Origin: Bacteroidia bacterium
GTDB taxonomy: Bacteria; Bacteroidota; Bacteroidia; UBA4408
Direction of reading: 5' to 3'
DNA length: 38,826 nt
Assembly (NCBI GenBank): GCA_020845635.1
Contig: JADLFI010000008.1
Coordinates: 1 to 38,826, forward strand
Part shown: positions 16,452 through 25,653 of the stretch, piece after piece
Layout: every line of letters begins with the position of its first letter
Position numbering within the stretch: position 1 is the first letter of the stretch
The notes under the pieces: generated by a model
What the model was told of the DNA's origin: nothing
Seen by the model: the letters and a program-made list of their open reading frames with translations, nothing else
Database searches by the model: none
Program-made: the position numbers and the translations under genes

Positions 16452-17387
16452 ATAACTTACTTCGGTTTCTTCTTCAATCATACTGATATAGCTGCGATAT
16501 CTGGTAAAAGGTATTTTATTTTCCTTTACCGCCTGTTTTACTGCACATCCGGGTTCTTGTAAATGCAAGCAATTGTCAAAACGACACTGATTTAATAAAT
16601 CTCTCATTTCAGGAAAATAATGGCTTAACTCGTATTTATCCATATTGATTAAACCAAACTCGCGTATGCCGGGCGAATCAATGATAAAAGTATTATCATC
16701 TAAAGGATGCATTTCGGCAAAAGTGGTGGTATGCCTTCCTTGTAAATGTACTGTTGATATTTCGGAAGTTTTAATATTAAGGTCAGGGTTTAAGCTATTG
16801 ATTAATGTTGACTTTCCGGTGCCTGAATGTCCAATGAGCAAGGTTATTTTGTTCTTCAGGAGGCTTTTAAATTGTTCTGTGTCATTTTTTTCTAAGGCTG
16901 TGATAGAGTATGTATTATAGCCTGCCGCTTGGTAAACATTTTTAATTTCGCTGGCCAATGTTTGATCTTCATCATTCCAGGTGTCGCGCTTGTTAAAGAT
17001 TATAGATGCAGGTATTCCGTAAGCCTCGGCAGTAACCAACATACGGTCAATAAAACCATAAGGAGTACGCGGGTTTTTAATAGTAATAATGATAAAAACA
17101 CGATCAATATTTGCCGCCAGAATATGTAATTTTTTGGATAGATTAATACTTTTACGAACAATAAAATTTTTCCGATCTTCAATATCCACAATAATTCCGT
17201 TATCGGTATTATTTTCATACTCTATATGTACTATATCGCCAACGGCTACCGGATTGGTACTTCTTACACCCTTAAGCCGCAAATTGCCTTTAATGCGGCA
17301 TTCCAGAATACTTGAGTTGTTGAGTTTTACCCTATACCAACTTCCGGTTGATTTTATAACTCTACCTTTTATGATTTTACCTGACAT
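16443..17387 (-). CDS. rsgA: ribosome small subunit-dependent GTPase A
   Basis: The 314-residue GTPase helps mature the 30S subunit. It has an N-terminal OB domain (GRVIKSTGSWYRVKL). The circularly permuted GTPase domain carries NKRD (in IIFNKRDTW), the P-loop GHSGTGKSTLINSL and DSPGIREFG. The C-terminal zinc site is CRFDNCLHLQEPGC (C, C, H, C). I chose ATG 17387 (MSGKIIKG). A longer TTG start at 17429 is open but its 14 extra residues are not family-like. The gene is divergent from the histidine kinase gene and convergent with the propeller-like gene. Confidence 0.96.
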   Translation of the reverse strand: MSGKIIKGRVIKSTGSWYRVKLNNSSILECRIKGNLRLKGVRSTNPVAVGDIVHIEYENNTDNGIIVDIEDRKNFIVRKSINLSKKLHILAANIDRVFIIITIKNPRTPYGFIDRMLVTAEAYGIPASIIFNKRDTWNDEDQTLASEIKNVYQAAGYNTYSITALEKNDTEQFKSLLKNKITLLIGHSGTGKSTLINSLNPDLNIKTSEISTVHLQGRHTTTFAEMHPLDDNTFIIDSPGIREFGLINMDKYELSHYFPEMRDLLNQCRFDNCLHLQEPGCAVKQAVKENKIPFTRYRSYISMIEEETEVSYED

Positions 17388-17504
17388 ACCCACGAAATTA
17401 AACAAATTGCCCGAGTAATTTATAATCAAATACAGAATTGTGTCGGGTTAATAATATTTTTAACTATTATTTCGTTAACACCATATAATATCCTTTGCAG
17501 TAAT

Positions 17505-17512
17505 TATCTTTG
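17505..17512 (+). promoter_or_regulatory. -7 promoter element almost touching the histidine kinase start
   Basis: TATCTTTG matches TAnnTTTG and ends five bases before the ATG at 17518, the same geometry as at ruvX. The predicted transcript start falls on or beside the start codon. Confidence 0.5.
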
Positions 17513-17517
17513 TTTTA

Positions 17518-20500
17518 ATGTTAACCGATAAACCTTTTGGAATAAGAACTCGTTATGCTTTGCTCGGCTTAGGGCTTTCGCTGGTACTGAGCCTGCTACT
17601 TAGCTTTTTTATTCCTTATGCTGAATCGAAGAAAATGCATATTTCTGATTTTCAGAAAAAACTACATGAGAAAGAGGAAATTACTGAAAAATTAATATCG
17701 CAGGTAAAAGAGGAGATTCAAACATCAGACTATACAGACTTATTTGCTAAGCATCAAAAAAATTATAGCACACTGTACCGTAAACAGGGAGTGGTTTTAA
17801 TGATATATGAGAATGATACTCTTAAATTTTGGACAGACAACCATATCCCCGTTGAGAATCATCTATTAAATATTTGTTTAGACAACAATATAGTAAAACT
17901 AATCAATGGTTGGTATGAGGTCCGGAAAAGTACCTTAAATAGCAAAATTATTATTGGATTGATTTTAATAAAGAATGATTATTCATTTAATAATGAGTAC
18001 TTAAGTAATGACTTTGCGGTAGGTTTTCATTTACCACAATCAACACAAATTATGGAAAACAAGCCTAATGAGGGCATACCTATATTTAATAAGGAGAATA
18101 AATATTTATTCTCGTTTGATAAGGTTGAACATGAACCGCATTTGTGGTTAGAGCATTTATTAATTATTAGTTTACTATGTAGTCTTGTTTTTTTCTGGAT
18201 ATCATTAGAAAAATTGTGTTTCAGAATTTTTCATCGCTTAGGATTCTATACTTATTACATTGCATTTGGAGCATTACTGGCTTTGTTTCAGTTATTAATG
18301 ATTAAGAATAGGTTTCCGCAATTATTATATAATACCGAATTATTCAGTCCTTCAATATATGCACATACAACTTTTATTCCTTCATTAGGGGATTTACTTT
18401 TTCTAGTAATACTTCTATCTGCCTATTTGTATGGTTTTTATGTTTATGCAAAAAGTAGTCATAAAATTAATATAAATGGTTTTGTGGTTATTATACTGCA
18501 TGTTCTTGCCTCTGCACTCATTGCAGCATTAAGCATTAATGTTTCTATAAGTTTAGTGGGCGATTCAAAAATTAATCTTAATATCAACAATCTTATATCA
18601 CTTAACCGATACAGCTATTTGGCATATATATGTATGGGATTGTTGTTTACTGCTTTTTATTTTTCTGTTCAGATATTAATAATACGGTTAAAAGATTATC
18701 AAGTAAGCAATGCCAAAGCTTTGTTGTTATGGCTAAGTATTATGCCTTTAATAGCTGTGTATTTTAATATTGAAGGCTACTTTATTTTTCTTCCTTTATT
18801 TTGGTTTGCCATTCAATTATTTCTTTATCAGATATCTTTTATTCGCTATTATACCGCCTATGTCATTACTTTTATTATTATGGTTAGTCTTATTACCAGC
18901 CTATTGGTTAGAAATGAAATTAACCATAACAATGAGATTAAAATAAAGGCCTTAGCAGAAAATTTAGCCATTGAACGAGATCCAATTGCCGAGTATTTAT
19001 CTATTGATATCAGTCATAAAATTGTTAACGATTCTGTTCTTATAAACTCCCTGATTACAAACGTTCCGGGAGATAATGTTTTCTTGAAAATATTGAAAGA
19101 AAAATATTTTAATGGCTATTGGGAAAAATTTGATATTCAATTTTATGCCTACGATTCATTATGTAATCCTATCAATAAATCGCCCGGTGCAGTTTTTGAT
19201 AAATACAGTTTCTTTGAAGATTTATTTAAGGATAGAAAAAATAATAACTTTTGTTACCTCCCCACCGAAAAAAGTTCTAAGTCGGGTTTTCTGCTTAAGT
19301 ACGATTTATATAAGAAATCAAAAAACAGTAAAAAATTTGTAGCCCATGTTTTTATTGAGGCCGATTCCAAATATCTTTCTGATGAAATTGGTTTTCCGCG
19401 ATTATTACTTGATAATACGGTTGACAACCAGCATGAGTTTAGTGAATTATCTTTTGCCATCTATCGTAATAATTTGTTGAGCAAGCATCATGGTAAGTTT
19501 ATTTATAACACAAACCTCTCGTTTTATAATAGCCTGTTACAGCACAATAATACCGACTTCATATACTTTAACGGGTATAAGCATTATATTATGAATGCCG
19601 GAAGTAATGTGTATGTTGTGAGCATTAAAAACGAAAATTGGGTTAGCACCCTTACCTTTTTCTCCTATCTGTTTACTATTTTTTCTTTGTTGTTTTTACT
19701 GCTTGTATTTATCATTAACCCTGCCCGATTTGATATTTTAAAAACATTTACTCTACGCAACCGCATACAATTATTACCCATAGCTATGGTGTTAATAGCC
19801 TTAATATTGTTTGGCTCCGGAACGGTTTACTTTATTATTAAACAGTATGAACAAAAAAATGCCGAAAATCTTACCGAAAGACTTCAGTCTGTTTTGCGTG
19901 AAGTTGAATACCGCTTGGGAAGTGAAAAAAACATTTCGTTTTCCTCGCCAGAATACTTAACCTATATTTTAGCCCGATTCTCCAATGTATTTATTGCAGA
20001 CATAAATCTTTATGACAACAATGGTAATTTAATCGCTTCATCAAAACCCAAGATAATTGAAGAAGGTTTGATTTCAGAAAAAATGAACTCTGAGGCTTAT
20101 TTACAAATGGTAATCAACAAACAGGCGCAATTTATCAATAACGAGCAAATTGGAAGTTTGAATTATTTATCGGCATATATTCCCTTTATCAATGAAGATA
20201 ATCAATTGCTTGGTTATTTAAACATCCCGTATTTTGGCAAACAGGCCGAACTGGAAAATGAGATATCAACTTTATTGGTAACATTGATAAATATTTATGT
20301 TTTCTTAATAGTGATATCGCTGTTGGTTACCCTTTTTATAGCCAACCGTATAACAGTTCCCTTACACCTTCTCCAACAAAAACTTGCCAGTATGCGTTTG
20401 GGGCGTACAAATGAAACCATTGAGTGGCACAATAAAGACGAAATTGGGAATCTGATAACCGAATACAATCGTATGATAATAGAGTTGAGCGAAAGTGCCG

Positions 20501-21204
20501 AAAGGCTTGCCAAAAGTGAGCGTGAAAGTGCTTGGCGAGAAATGGCCAAACAAGTTGCACATGAAATAAAAAACCCTTTAACCCCTTTGCGTTTAAATGC
20601 CCAACTTATTCAAAGAGCGTATCAAGAAAATAATCCGCAATTTAACGAAAAATTTAATAAATTTATTTTTATGCTGATTGAGCAGGTGGACACCTTAGCC
20701 CAAATAGCTACAGAGTTTAGCAATTTTGCTTCTATGCCTAAACCTAAATTGTTGCCCGTAATTATTAATGAGGTTATTGGCAATACCATTACACTATTTA
20801 AAACTACTACCGATACTGAAATTGTTTATACTGAATATGCTCACAATTGCGAAATATTGGCCGATAAAGAACAATTGTTGCGTGTATTTAATAATTTAAT
20901 TAAAAACGCAATTCAAGCTATTCCTGAGGACAAAGAAGGTCGTATAGAAATTGTTTTAGAAAGGCAGAATAATGAAGTGGTTGTTCAAATAAAAGATAAT
21001 GGAATAGGGATAAGTGATGAGCAAAAGAAAATGATTTTTGTTCCTAATTTTACCACTAAGTCCGGAGGTATGGGGCTGGGGCTTGCTATGGTTAAAAGTA
21101 TAATGAGCAGTATTAACGGCAGTATTAGTTTTAATTCAGTTTTACATCAGGGAACTACTTTTGAATTACGATTTCCTATGAATACTATCAATGATAATCA
21201 ATAA
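17518..21204 (+). CDS. large membrane histidine kinase, NtrY-like
   Basis: At 1228 residues this is a very long sensor kinase. Segments by rough position are: membrane helix 13-33; extracytoplasmic region 34-210; a block of about eight helices 213-465; extracytoplasmic region 466-710; helices 711-737 and 752-775; extracytoplasmic region 776-915; helix 918-943; HAMP 935-990. The HisKA domain has H1015 in QVAHEIKNPLTPL, and the ATPase domain has NNLIKNAIQAI, DNGIGISDEQ and GGMGLGLAMV. AHEIKNPLTPLRLNAQLIQ is the NtrY style, but no response regulator is adjacent. The final bases are four away from rsmE. The signal sensed is unknown. The start fits the promoter. Confidence 0.93.
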   Translation: MLTDKPFGIRTRYALLGLGLSLVLSLLLSFFIPYAESKKMHISDFQKKLHEKEEITEKLISQVKEEIQTSDYTDLFAKHQKNYSTLYRKQGVVLMIYENDTLKFWTDNHIPVENHLLNICLDNNIVKLINGWYEVRKSTLNSKIIIGLILIKNDYSFNNEYLSNDFAVGFHLPQSTQIMENKPNEGIPIFNKENKYLFSFDKVEHEPHLWLEHLLIISLLCSLVFFWISLEKLCFRIFHRLGFYTYYIAFGALLALFQLLMIKNRFPQLLYNTELFSPSIYAHTTFIPSLGDLLFLVILLSAYLYGFYVYAKSSHKININGFVVIILHVLASALIAALSINVSISLVGDSKINLNINNLISLNRYSYLAYICMGLLFTAFYFSVQILIIRLKDYQVSNAKALLLWLSIMPLIAVYFNIEGYFIFLPLFWFAIQLFLYQISFIRYYTAYVITFIIMVSLITSLLVRNEINHNNEIKIKALAENLAIERDPIAEYLSIDISHKIVNDSVLINSLITNVPGDNVFLKILKEKYFNGYWEKFDIQFYAYDSLCNPINKSPGAVFDKYSFFEDLFKDRKNNNFCYLPTEKSSKSGFLLKYDLYKKSKNSKKFVAHVFIEADSKYLSDEIGFPRLLLDNTVDNQHEFSELSFAIYRNNLLSKHHGKFIYNTNLSFYNSLLQHNNTDFIYFNGYKHYIMNAGSNVYVVSIKNENWVSTLTFFSYLFTIFSLLFLLLVFIINPARFDILKTFTLRNRIQLLPIAMVLIALILFGSGTVYFIIKQYEQKNAENLTERLQSVLREVEYRLGSEKNISFSSPEYLTYILARFSNVFIADINLYDNNGNLIASSKPKIIEEGLISEKMNSEAYLQMVINKQAQFINNEQIGSLNYLSAYIPFINEDNQLLGYLNIPYFGKQAELENEISTLLVTLINIYVFLIVISLLVTLFIANRITVPLHLLQQKLASMRLGRTNETIEWHNKDEIGNLITEYNRMIIELSESAERLAKSERESAWREMAKQVAHEIKNPLTPLRLNAQLIQRAYQENNPQFNEKFNKFIFMLIEQVDTLAQIATEFSNFASMPKPKLLPVIINEVIGNTITLFKTTTDTEIVYTEYAHNCEILADKEQLLRVFNNLIKNAIQAIPEDKEGRIEIVLERQNNEVVVQIKDNGIGISDEQKKMIFVPNFTTKSGGMGLGLAMVKSIMSSINGSISFNSVLHQGTTFELRFPMNTINDNQ

Positions 21205-21208
21205 TAGA

Positions 21209-21925
21209 ATGATATTATTTTACGAACCCGAAATAAGCATTAACTCCGTATGTACACTCAGTCCTGATGAATCAAGACATGTAGTACAGGTATTACGATT
21301 AAAGAAAGGAAATTTGTTGCATATAACTAATGGTAAGGGGAGCTTGTTTATAGCCGAGTTATTAGACGATAATCACAAAAGATGTGCTGTTATGGTTAAA
21401 GAAGAACAGTACTTTAAAGAGAATGATTCTAATATTCATATTGCCGTGGCACCAACAAAAAATATGGAACGTATGGAATGGTTTGTTGAAAAGGCTGTTG
21501 AACTTGGTATTGATGAAATTACGCCTATAATTTGCAAACATTCCGAACGGAAAGAAATTAAAACAGAAAGATTAAATAAAGTTGCTGTGGCAGCCATGAA
21601 ACAGTCATTAAAGTATCGCCTTCCAATAATTAATGAAGCTGTAAAATTTGATAAATTAATAAAGGAATGTATGCATGAACAAAAATTTATTTGTTTTGGC
21701 GAGGCTTCTCCTGATAATAATTTGAGCACAATTGATATTCATAAAGGGCAAAATATTTTTTTGATAGGCCCCGAGGGCGATTTTAGCGATGAAGAAATAC
21801 AAGCAGCCAAAGCACAAGGTTTTTTGGGATTATTTCTGGGAAATAGCAGATTAAGAACCGAAACAGCAGCACTTCATGTAGTAAGCATTTGCCATTATAA
21901 GAATCAGGTTTCCAACAAATACTAA
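21209..21925 (+). CDS. rsmE: 16S rRNA (uracil-1498-N3)-methyltransferase
   Basis: The 238-residue SPOUT-fold enzyme methylates U1498 of 16S rRNA. It opens with a PUA-like domain (MILFYEPEIS, then SRHVVQVLRLKKG). The knotted SAM-binding part follows: FLIGPEGDFSDEEI and LGNSRLRTETAALHVV, both diagnostic. I chose ATG 21209 because RsmE proteins of this phylum begin at this point. The ATG at 21191 would overlap the kinase gene and add six unconserved residues. It is probably cotranscribed with the kinase gene. Confidence 0.96.
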   Translation: MILFYEPEISINSVCTLSPDESRHVVQVLRLKKGNLLHITNGKGSLFIAELLDDNHKRCAVMVKEEQYFKENDSNIHIAVAPTKNMERMEWFVEKAVELGIDEITPIICKHSERKEIKTERLNKVAVAAMKQSLKYRLPIINEAVKFDKLIKECMHEQKFICFGEASPDNNLSTIDIHKGQNIFLIGPEGDFSDEEIQAAKAQGFLGLFLGNSRLRTETAALHVVSICHYKNQVSNKY

Positions 21926-21989
21926 ATAGTGCTTCTCTATTGCCTTTTTATGTGATTGATAATTTTTTTTAAATATTATTTAATTTTTT

Positions 21990-21997
21990 TAAATTTG
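21990..21997 (+). promoter_or_regulatory. -7 promoter element for the SPFH gene
   Basis: TAAATTTG matches TAnnTTTG. The ATG at 22027 lies 29 bases after the box. The region just upstream is an almost pure A/T tract (21959-21990). Confidence 0.5.
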
Positions 21998-22026
21998 TAT
22001 AATAACCCCCCTAAAACTCACTTAAT

Positions 22027-22965
22027 ATGTTTGTATTAGCTATTTCTTTAATTGTTTTGCTCATTTTATCCTTATCTTTTGTAACTGTACAACAAGGTAC
22101 TGTTGCAGTAATTACTATTTTCGGAAAATACCGAAGAGTTATAGGGCCCGGTTTAAATATGAAAATACCTTTTATTGAAAAAATATTTAAAAGGATTTCT
22201 ATACAAAATCGTTCGGTAGAATTGGAGTTTCAAGCTATTACCATAGATCAAGCCAATGTTTATTTTAAAGCCATGTTGCTTTATTCTGTTTTTGACCAAA
22301 GCGAAAATACAATTAAAAATGTAGCCTTTAAGTTTATTAATGACCAAGCTTTTATGCAAGCCTTAATACGAACTATTGAGGGGAGTATAAGAGGCTATGT
22401 GGCCACTAAACGTCAGGCAGAGGTGTTGGGGTTACGTAAAGATATTACAGAGCATGTAAAAGAACAAATAGATAAAATATTGGAAGAGTGGGGCTTTCAC
22501 CTTCAAGACCTTCAACTCAACGATATTACCTTTGATTTGGCCATTATGGACTCTATGTCAAAAGTGGTAGCGTCTAATAACCTGAAAGCTGCTGCCGAAA
22601 ACGAAGGTCAGGCGCTGCTAATTACCAAAACTAAGGCTGCCGAAGCCGATGGAAACGCTACGCGTATTGCCGCTACCGCTGAGAAAGAAGCTGCACAACT
22701 CAGAGGGCAGGGGGTAGCCTTGTTCCGTCAGGAAGTTGCAAAGGGTATGGGAGAGGCAGCTCGCGAAATGGAACAAGCCAATTTAGACACTTCGGTAATA
22801 TTATTTTCCATGTGGACCGAAGCAATTAAAAATTTTGCAGAGTATGGCAATGGAAACATTATTTTCCTTGATGGCTCAAGCGAAGGAATGCAAAAAACCA
22901 TGCGTGAAATGATGGCTTTAAACAACCTGATGAGGCTGGATAATAAAGAAAATAATAATTCATAG
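22027..22965 (+). CDS. SPFH/band 7 (stomatin-like) membrane protein
   Basis: The 312-residue protein has one N-terminal membrane helix (FVLAISLIVLLILSLSFV). The SPFH domain follows: VQQGTVAVITIFGKYRRV, GPGLNMKIPFIEKI and a long helical tail with Ala/Glu-rich repeats (AAAENEGQALLITKTKAAEA, then AEKEAAQLRGQG) that makes coiled coils. Stomatin-like proteins form large membrane rings and often partner with NfeD-type proteases. No nfeD is adjacent, and the next gene is a small lipoprotein. The role is likely membrane-domain organisation. Confidence 0.92.
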   Translation: MFVLAISLIVLLILSLSFVTVQQGTVAVITIFGKYRRVIGPGLNMKIPFIEKIFKRISIQNRSVELEFQAITIDQANVYFKAMLLYSVFDQSENTIKNVAFKFINDQAFMQALIRTIEGSIRGYVATKRQAEVLGLRKDITEHVKEQIDKILEEWGFHLQDLQLNDITFDLAIMDSMSKVVASNNLKAAAENEGQALLITKTKAAEADGNATRIAATAEKEAAQLRGQGVALFRQEVAKGMGEAAREMEQANLDTSVILFSMWTEAIKNFAEYGNGNIIFLDGSSEGMQKTMREMMALNNLMRLDNKENNNS

Positions 22966-22985
22966 AAATAATATCTGGAAACAAC

Positions 22986-23297
22986 ATGAAATACCTGAGC
23001 AAAATACTACTAATTATTGCCATTATCGGATTTTTCTCATGTACTAAGGACATGGTTATGGCTAAAAAAGAGAAAATGACAGTAACCAGAGACTGTTCCG
23101 GAACTTATGTGAAATATGCAGGAAACGATTACCTGGTTTGTAATGATGATAAGTTAAAGAGTTTTAAAGAAGGTGATTCCATTTTTGTTACCATGAGAAA
23201 AGTTGATCAGTGTAAGGATGATGGTTCAAATAAGGCTGTTTGTTTGCTGTATCACGAAAATAAAGGTATGGTAGAAATAGTTGAAGTTTTTAATTGA
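22986..23297 (+). CDS. small Cys-rich lipoprotein of unknown function
   Basis: The 103-residue protein has a lipoprotein signal ending IGFFSC (lipobox Cys C19). The mature part has four more cysteines (C37, C52, C76, C86), possibly two disulphides, in a short beta-rich domain with VTRDCSGTYVKYAGNDYLVC and FKEGDSIFVTMRKVDQC. I do not recognise the family. It starts 20 bases after the SPFH gene and is probably on the same message. It could be a periplasmic partner of the SPFH protein, but only gene order says so. Confidence 0.75.
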   Translation: MKYLSKILLIIAIIGFFSCTKDMVMAKKEKMTVTRDCSGTYVKYAGNDYLVCNDDKLKSFKEGDSIFVTMRKVDQCKDDGSNKAVCLLYHENKGMVEIVEVFN

Positions 23298-23384
23298 ATA
23301 ACCTTTGGAGTTTTCAAAAGATTCCTACCCCTAAAGAATTTCGTCTGTTAAAGTATTTTAATTTTATTATTTGCATAAAGCCAA

Positions 23385-23392
23385 TACATTTG
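23385..23392 (+). promoter_or_regulatory. -7 promoter element for the aminotransferase gene
   Basis: TACATTTG matches TAnnTTTG and ends 17 bases before the ATG at 23410. The in-frame ATG at 23371 lies upstream of the box and is therefore unlikely to be the start. Confidence 0.5.
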
Positions 23393-23409
23393 TGGACTTA
23401 TTTAAAATT

Positions 23410-24609
23410 ATGACAGAAGAAAAATTAGCACCTAGGTTAAGTAAAATTACAGAGTCGCAAACCTTGGCAATGGCTCGTAAAAGTCGAGAATTACAAGCAC
23501 AAGGAAAAGATATTATAAGTTTGAGTTTGGGAGAGCCTGATTTTGATACTCCCGATTTTGTTAAAGATGCGGCTAAAGCAGCTATGGATAACAATTTTAC
23601 TCATTATCCTCCTGTGGCCGGTTTTCAAGATTTGAGAGAAGCCATTGCCGCCAAATTTAAAAGAGATAATAATATTGATTATAAACCCGAACAAATAGTT
23701 GTTTCTACCGGTGCCAAGCAGGCTATAGCTAACGCCATGCTCTCATTGGTTGATGTTGGTGATGAGGTAATAATTCCTGTTCCGTATTGGGTGAGCTACC
23801 TCGACCTGATAAAGCTTGCCGATGGCACTCCGGTATTTGTTCATGCTTCTATAGATAATAATTTTAAAATTACAGCCCAACAGTTAGAAGCCGCCATAAC
23901 TCCCAAAACCAAGCTGATTATTTTTTCTACTCCATGTAATCCTACAGGTTCTGTTTACAGTTATGAGGAACTAAAATCATTAGCTGCTGTTTTGGTTAAA
24001 CACCCACAAATATTTGTAATTTCTGATGAGATATATGAGCATATTAATTACATTGGAAAACATCAAAGTATAGGTCAGTTTGAAGAACTGAAAAATCAGG
24101 TAATCACTATCAATGGGGTAAGTAAAGGATTTGCTATGACCGGTTGGCGCATTGGTTATTTAGGTGCTCCATTATGGATAGCTAAAGCCTGCGAGAAAGT
24201 TCAGGGACAATTTACTTCGGGAGCCTGCTCTATTGCCCAAAAAGCTACATTAGCCGCAGTATTGGCTAACCCTACCGTAACAAGAAATATGAGAGACGGG
24301 TTTCTGAAACGTAGAGACTTAATGTACGGAATGTTAAAAGAAATTCCCGGATTAAAGGTCAACATTCCCGAAGGTGCTTTTTATTTCTTCCTTGATATTA
24401 GCTCATATTTTGGGAAGCGATACCAAGATACTGTCATTAATACTTCGGCCGATTTGTGTATGTATATTTTAAATACGGCCAATTTGGCTTTGGTAAGTGG
24501 CGATGCTTTTGGTGTTGATACTTGTTTACGAATTAGCTATGCCGCTTCAGAAGAGAAAATAATAGAGGCTATGAAACGTTTTAAATTAGCTTTATCAAGA
24601 TTAAGTTAA
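23410..24609 (+). CDS. PLP-dependent aspartate aminotransferase family protein
   Basis: The 399-residue class I/II aminotransferase opens LAPRLSKITESQTLAMARK and ISLSLGEPDFDTPDFV. The substrate loop is GAKQAIANAM. The Asn of STPCNPTGSVYS, the Asp/Tyr of VISDEIYEHI and the PLP-lysine K239 in GVSKGFAMTGWRIGY are all there. The final Arg motif is CLRISYAAS. The layout is that of the aspartate aminotransferase Ib subgroup, which transfers amino groups between aspartate and 2-oxoglutarate, although side activities such as prephenate are common. The kinase gene rfaE1 begins two bases after its stop. Confidence 0.93.
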   Translation: MTEEKLAPRLSKITESQTLAMARKSRELQAQGKDIISLSLGEPDFDTPDFVKDAAKAAMDNNFTHYPPVAGFQDLREAIAAKFKRDNNIDYKPEQIVVSTGAKQAIANAMLSLVDVGDEVIIPVPYWVSYLDLIKLADGTPVFVHASIDNNFKITAQQLEAAITPKTKLIIFSTPCNPTGSVYSYEELKSLAAVLVKHPQIFVISDEIYEHINYIGKHQSIGQFEELKNQVITINGVSKGFAMTGWRIGYLGAPLWIAKACEKVQGQFTSGACSIAQKATLAAVLANPTVTRNMRDGFLKRRDLMYGMLKEIPGLKVNIPEGAFYFFLDISSYFGKRYQDTVINTSADLCMYILNTANLALVSGDAFGVDTCLRISYAASEEKIIEAMKRFKLALSRLS

Positions 24610-24611
24610 CC

Positions 24612-25601
24612 TTGCCTGAAAAAGATAAAATAAAAATCATTGAGTCGTTTAAAGATAAACGGGTAATGGTAATTGGCGATGCCATGCTTGACGCATATTG
24701 GGTAGGTAAGGCCAATCGCTTATCACCCGAAGCGCCTGTTCCTGTTCTCAGTGTTAGTGAAAAAACATTTAAGCCTGGAGGGGCTGCCAATGTGGCTTTG
24801 AATATTAAACATCTGCATGCCATACCTTATTTATTTACCATTGTGGGGAATGATGATGCAGGACAGAAATTAATAAACATTCTGAGAGATGAACAAATAA
24901 ACATTGAGGGCTGCATCATCATAAAGAACAGAATTTCAACTGTAAAAACTCGTATAATAAGTCATTCGCAACATATTTTGAGGATTGACGAAGAGCAAAC
25001 CAATGAATTGTCTGAAAAAGAGAAGACAGTTATTAAACAAAAAATATTAAAAGGAATTGATACCATAAAACCTCATGCCATAATTTTTGAAGATTATGAC
25101 AAGGGAGTATTGTCCGAAGATTTGATTAAATCAGTAATTCACAAAGCTAATGCTTTAAAGATACCCATAGCTGTTGATCCTAAATATAAAAATTTCTGGC
25201 ATTATCAACAAGTTACTTTATTTAAACCCAATTTACGTGAGCTTTGCGATGCCACAGAAACAAACATACAGGCTAAAAACATTGATTCTGTGATTAATGG
25301 CGATAAAGCATTGCGTAAAAAATTAAAAAACAGCATAGCCTTAATAACATTAAGTGAGCATGGGGTTTATATCAGCGATAATAAAAACAATTATAGATTG
25401 CCTGCACATTCACGCAACATCACTGATGTATCGGGTGCTGGCGATACGGTAATAAGTGTGGCAGCACTTTGTTTAGCAGCTAAAACCAATATTTACGATC
25501 TGGCGTATTTGGCTAATCTTGCCGGAGGCTTAGTGTGCGAAAAAAGTGGCGTAGTTCCTATAACAGCTCAACAATTAATACAAGAAATAACTCATAAATA
25601 A
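24612..25601 (+). CDS. rfaE1: D-glycero-beta-D-manno-heptose-7-phosphate kinase
   Basis: The 329-residue PfkB-family kinase covers only the kinase half of HldE. It has VIGDAMLDAYWVGKANRLSP, the sugar-site FKPGGAANVALN, and the catalytic Asp D278 in DVSGAGDTVISVA. It phosphorylates heptose-7-phosphate for ADP-heptose, a precursor of lipopolysaccharide core. The partner nucleotidyltransferase (RfaE2) is not in the window. The start is a TTG at 24612. The first ATG is at 24666 and would remove the first strand, so the TTG is preferred. It is two bases after the aminotransferase gene. Confidence 0.9.
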   Translation: MPEKDKIKIIESFKDKRVMVIGDAMLDAYWVGKANRLSPEAPVPVLSVSEKTFKPGGAANVALNIKHLHAIPYLFTIVGNDDAGQKLINILRDEQINIEGCIIIKNRISTVKTRIISHSQHILRIDEEQTNELSEKEKTVIKQKILKGIDTIKPHAIIFEDYDKGVLSEDLIKSVIHKANALKIPIAVDPKYKNFWHYQQVTLFKPNLRELCDATETNIQAKNIDSVINGDKALRKKLKNSIALITLSEHGVYISDNKNNYRLPAHSRNITDVSGAGDTVISVAALCLAAKTNIYDLAYLANLAGGLVCEKSGVVPITAQQLIQEITHK

Positions 25602-25653
25602 CAATAAAACAAAAAGTATAAGGTTATATTTATTAGAGTTTAGAATTTAAGAA

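Noticed and set aside
17388-17429. TTG start for rsgA giving 14 more residues
   Set aside because: The family begins at the OB-domain start MSGKIIKGRV, and the extra stretch has no conservation that I recognise.
20295-20562. Three overlapping minus-strand frames opposite the HAMP/HisKA part of the kinase
   Set aside because: They are shadows of a strongly conserved coding region on the other strand.
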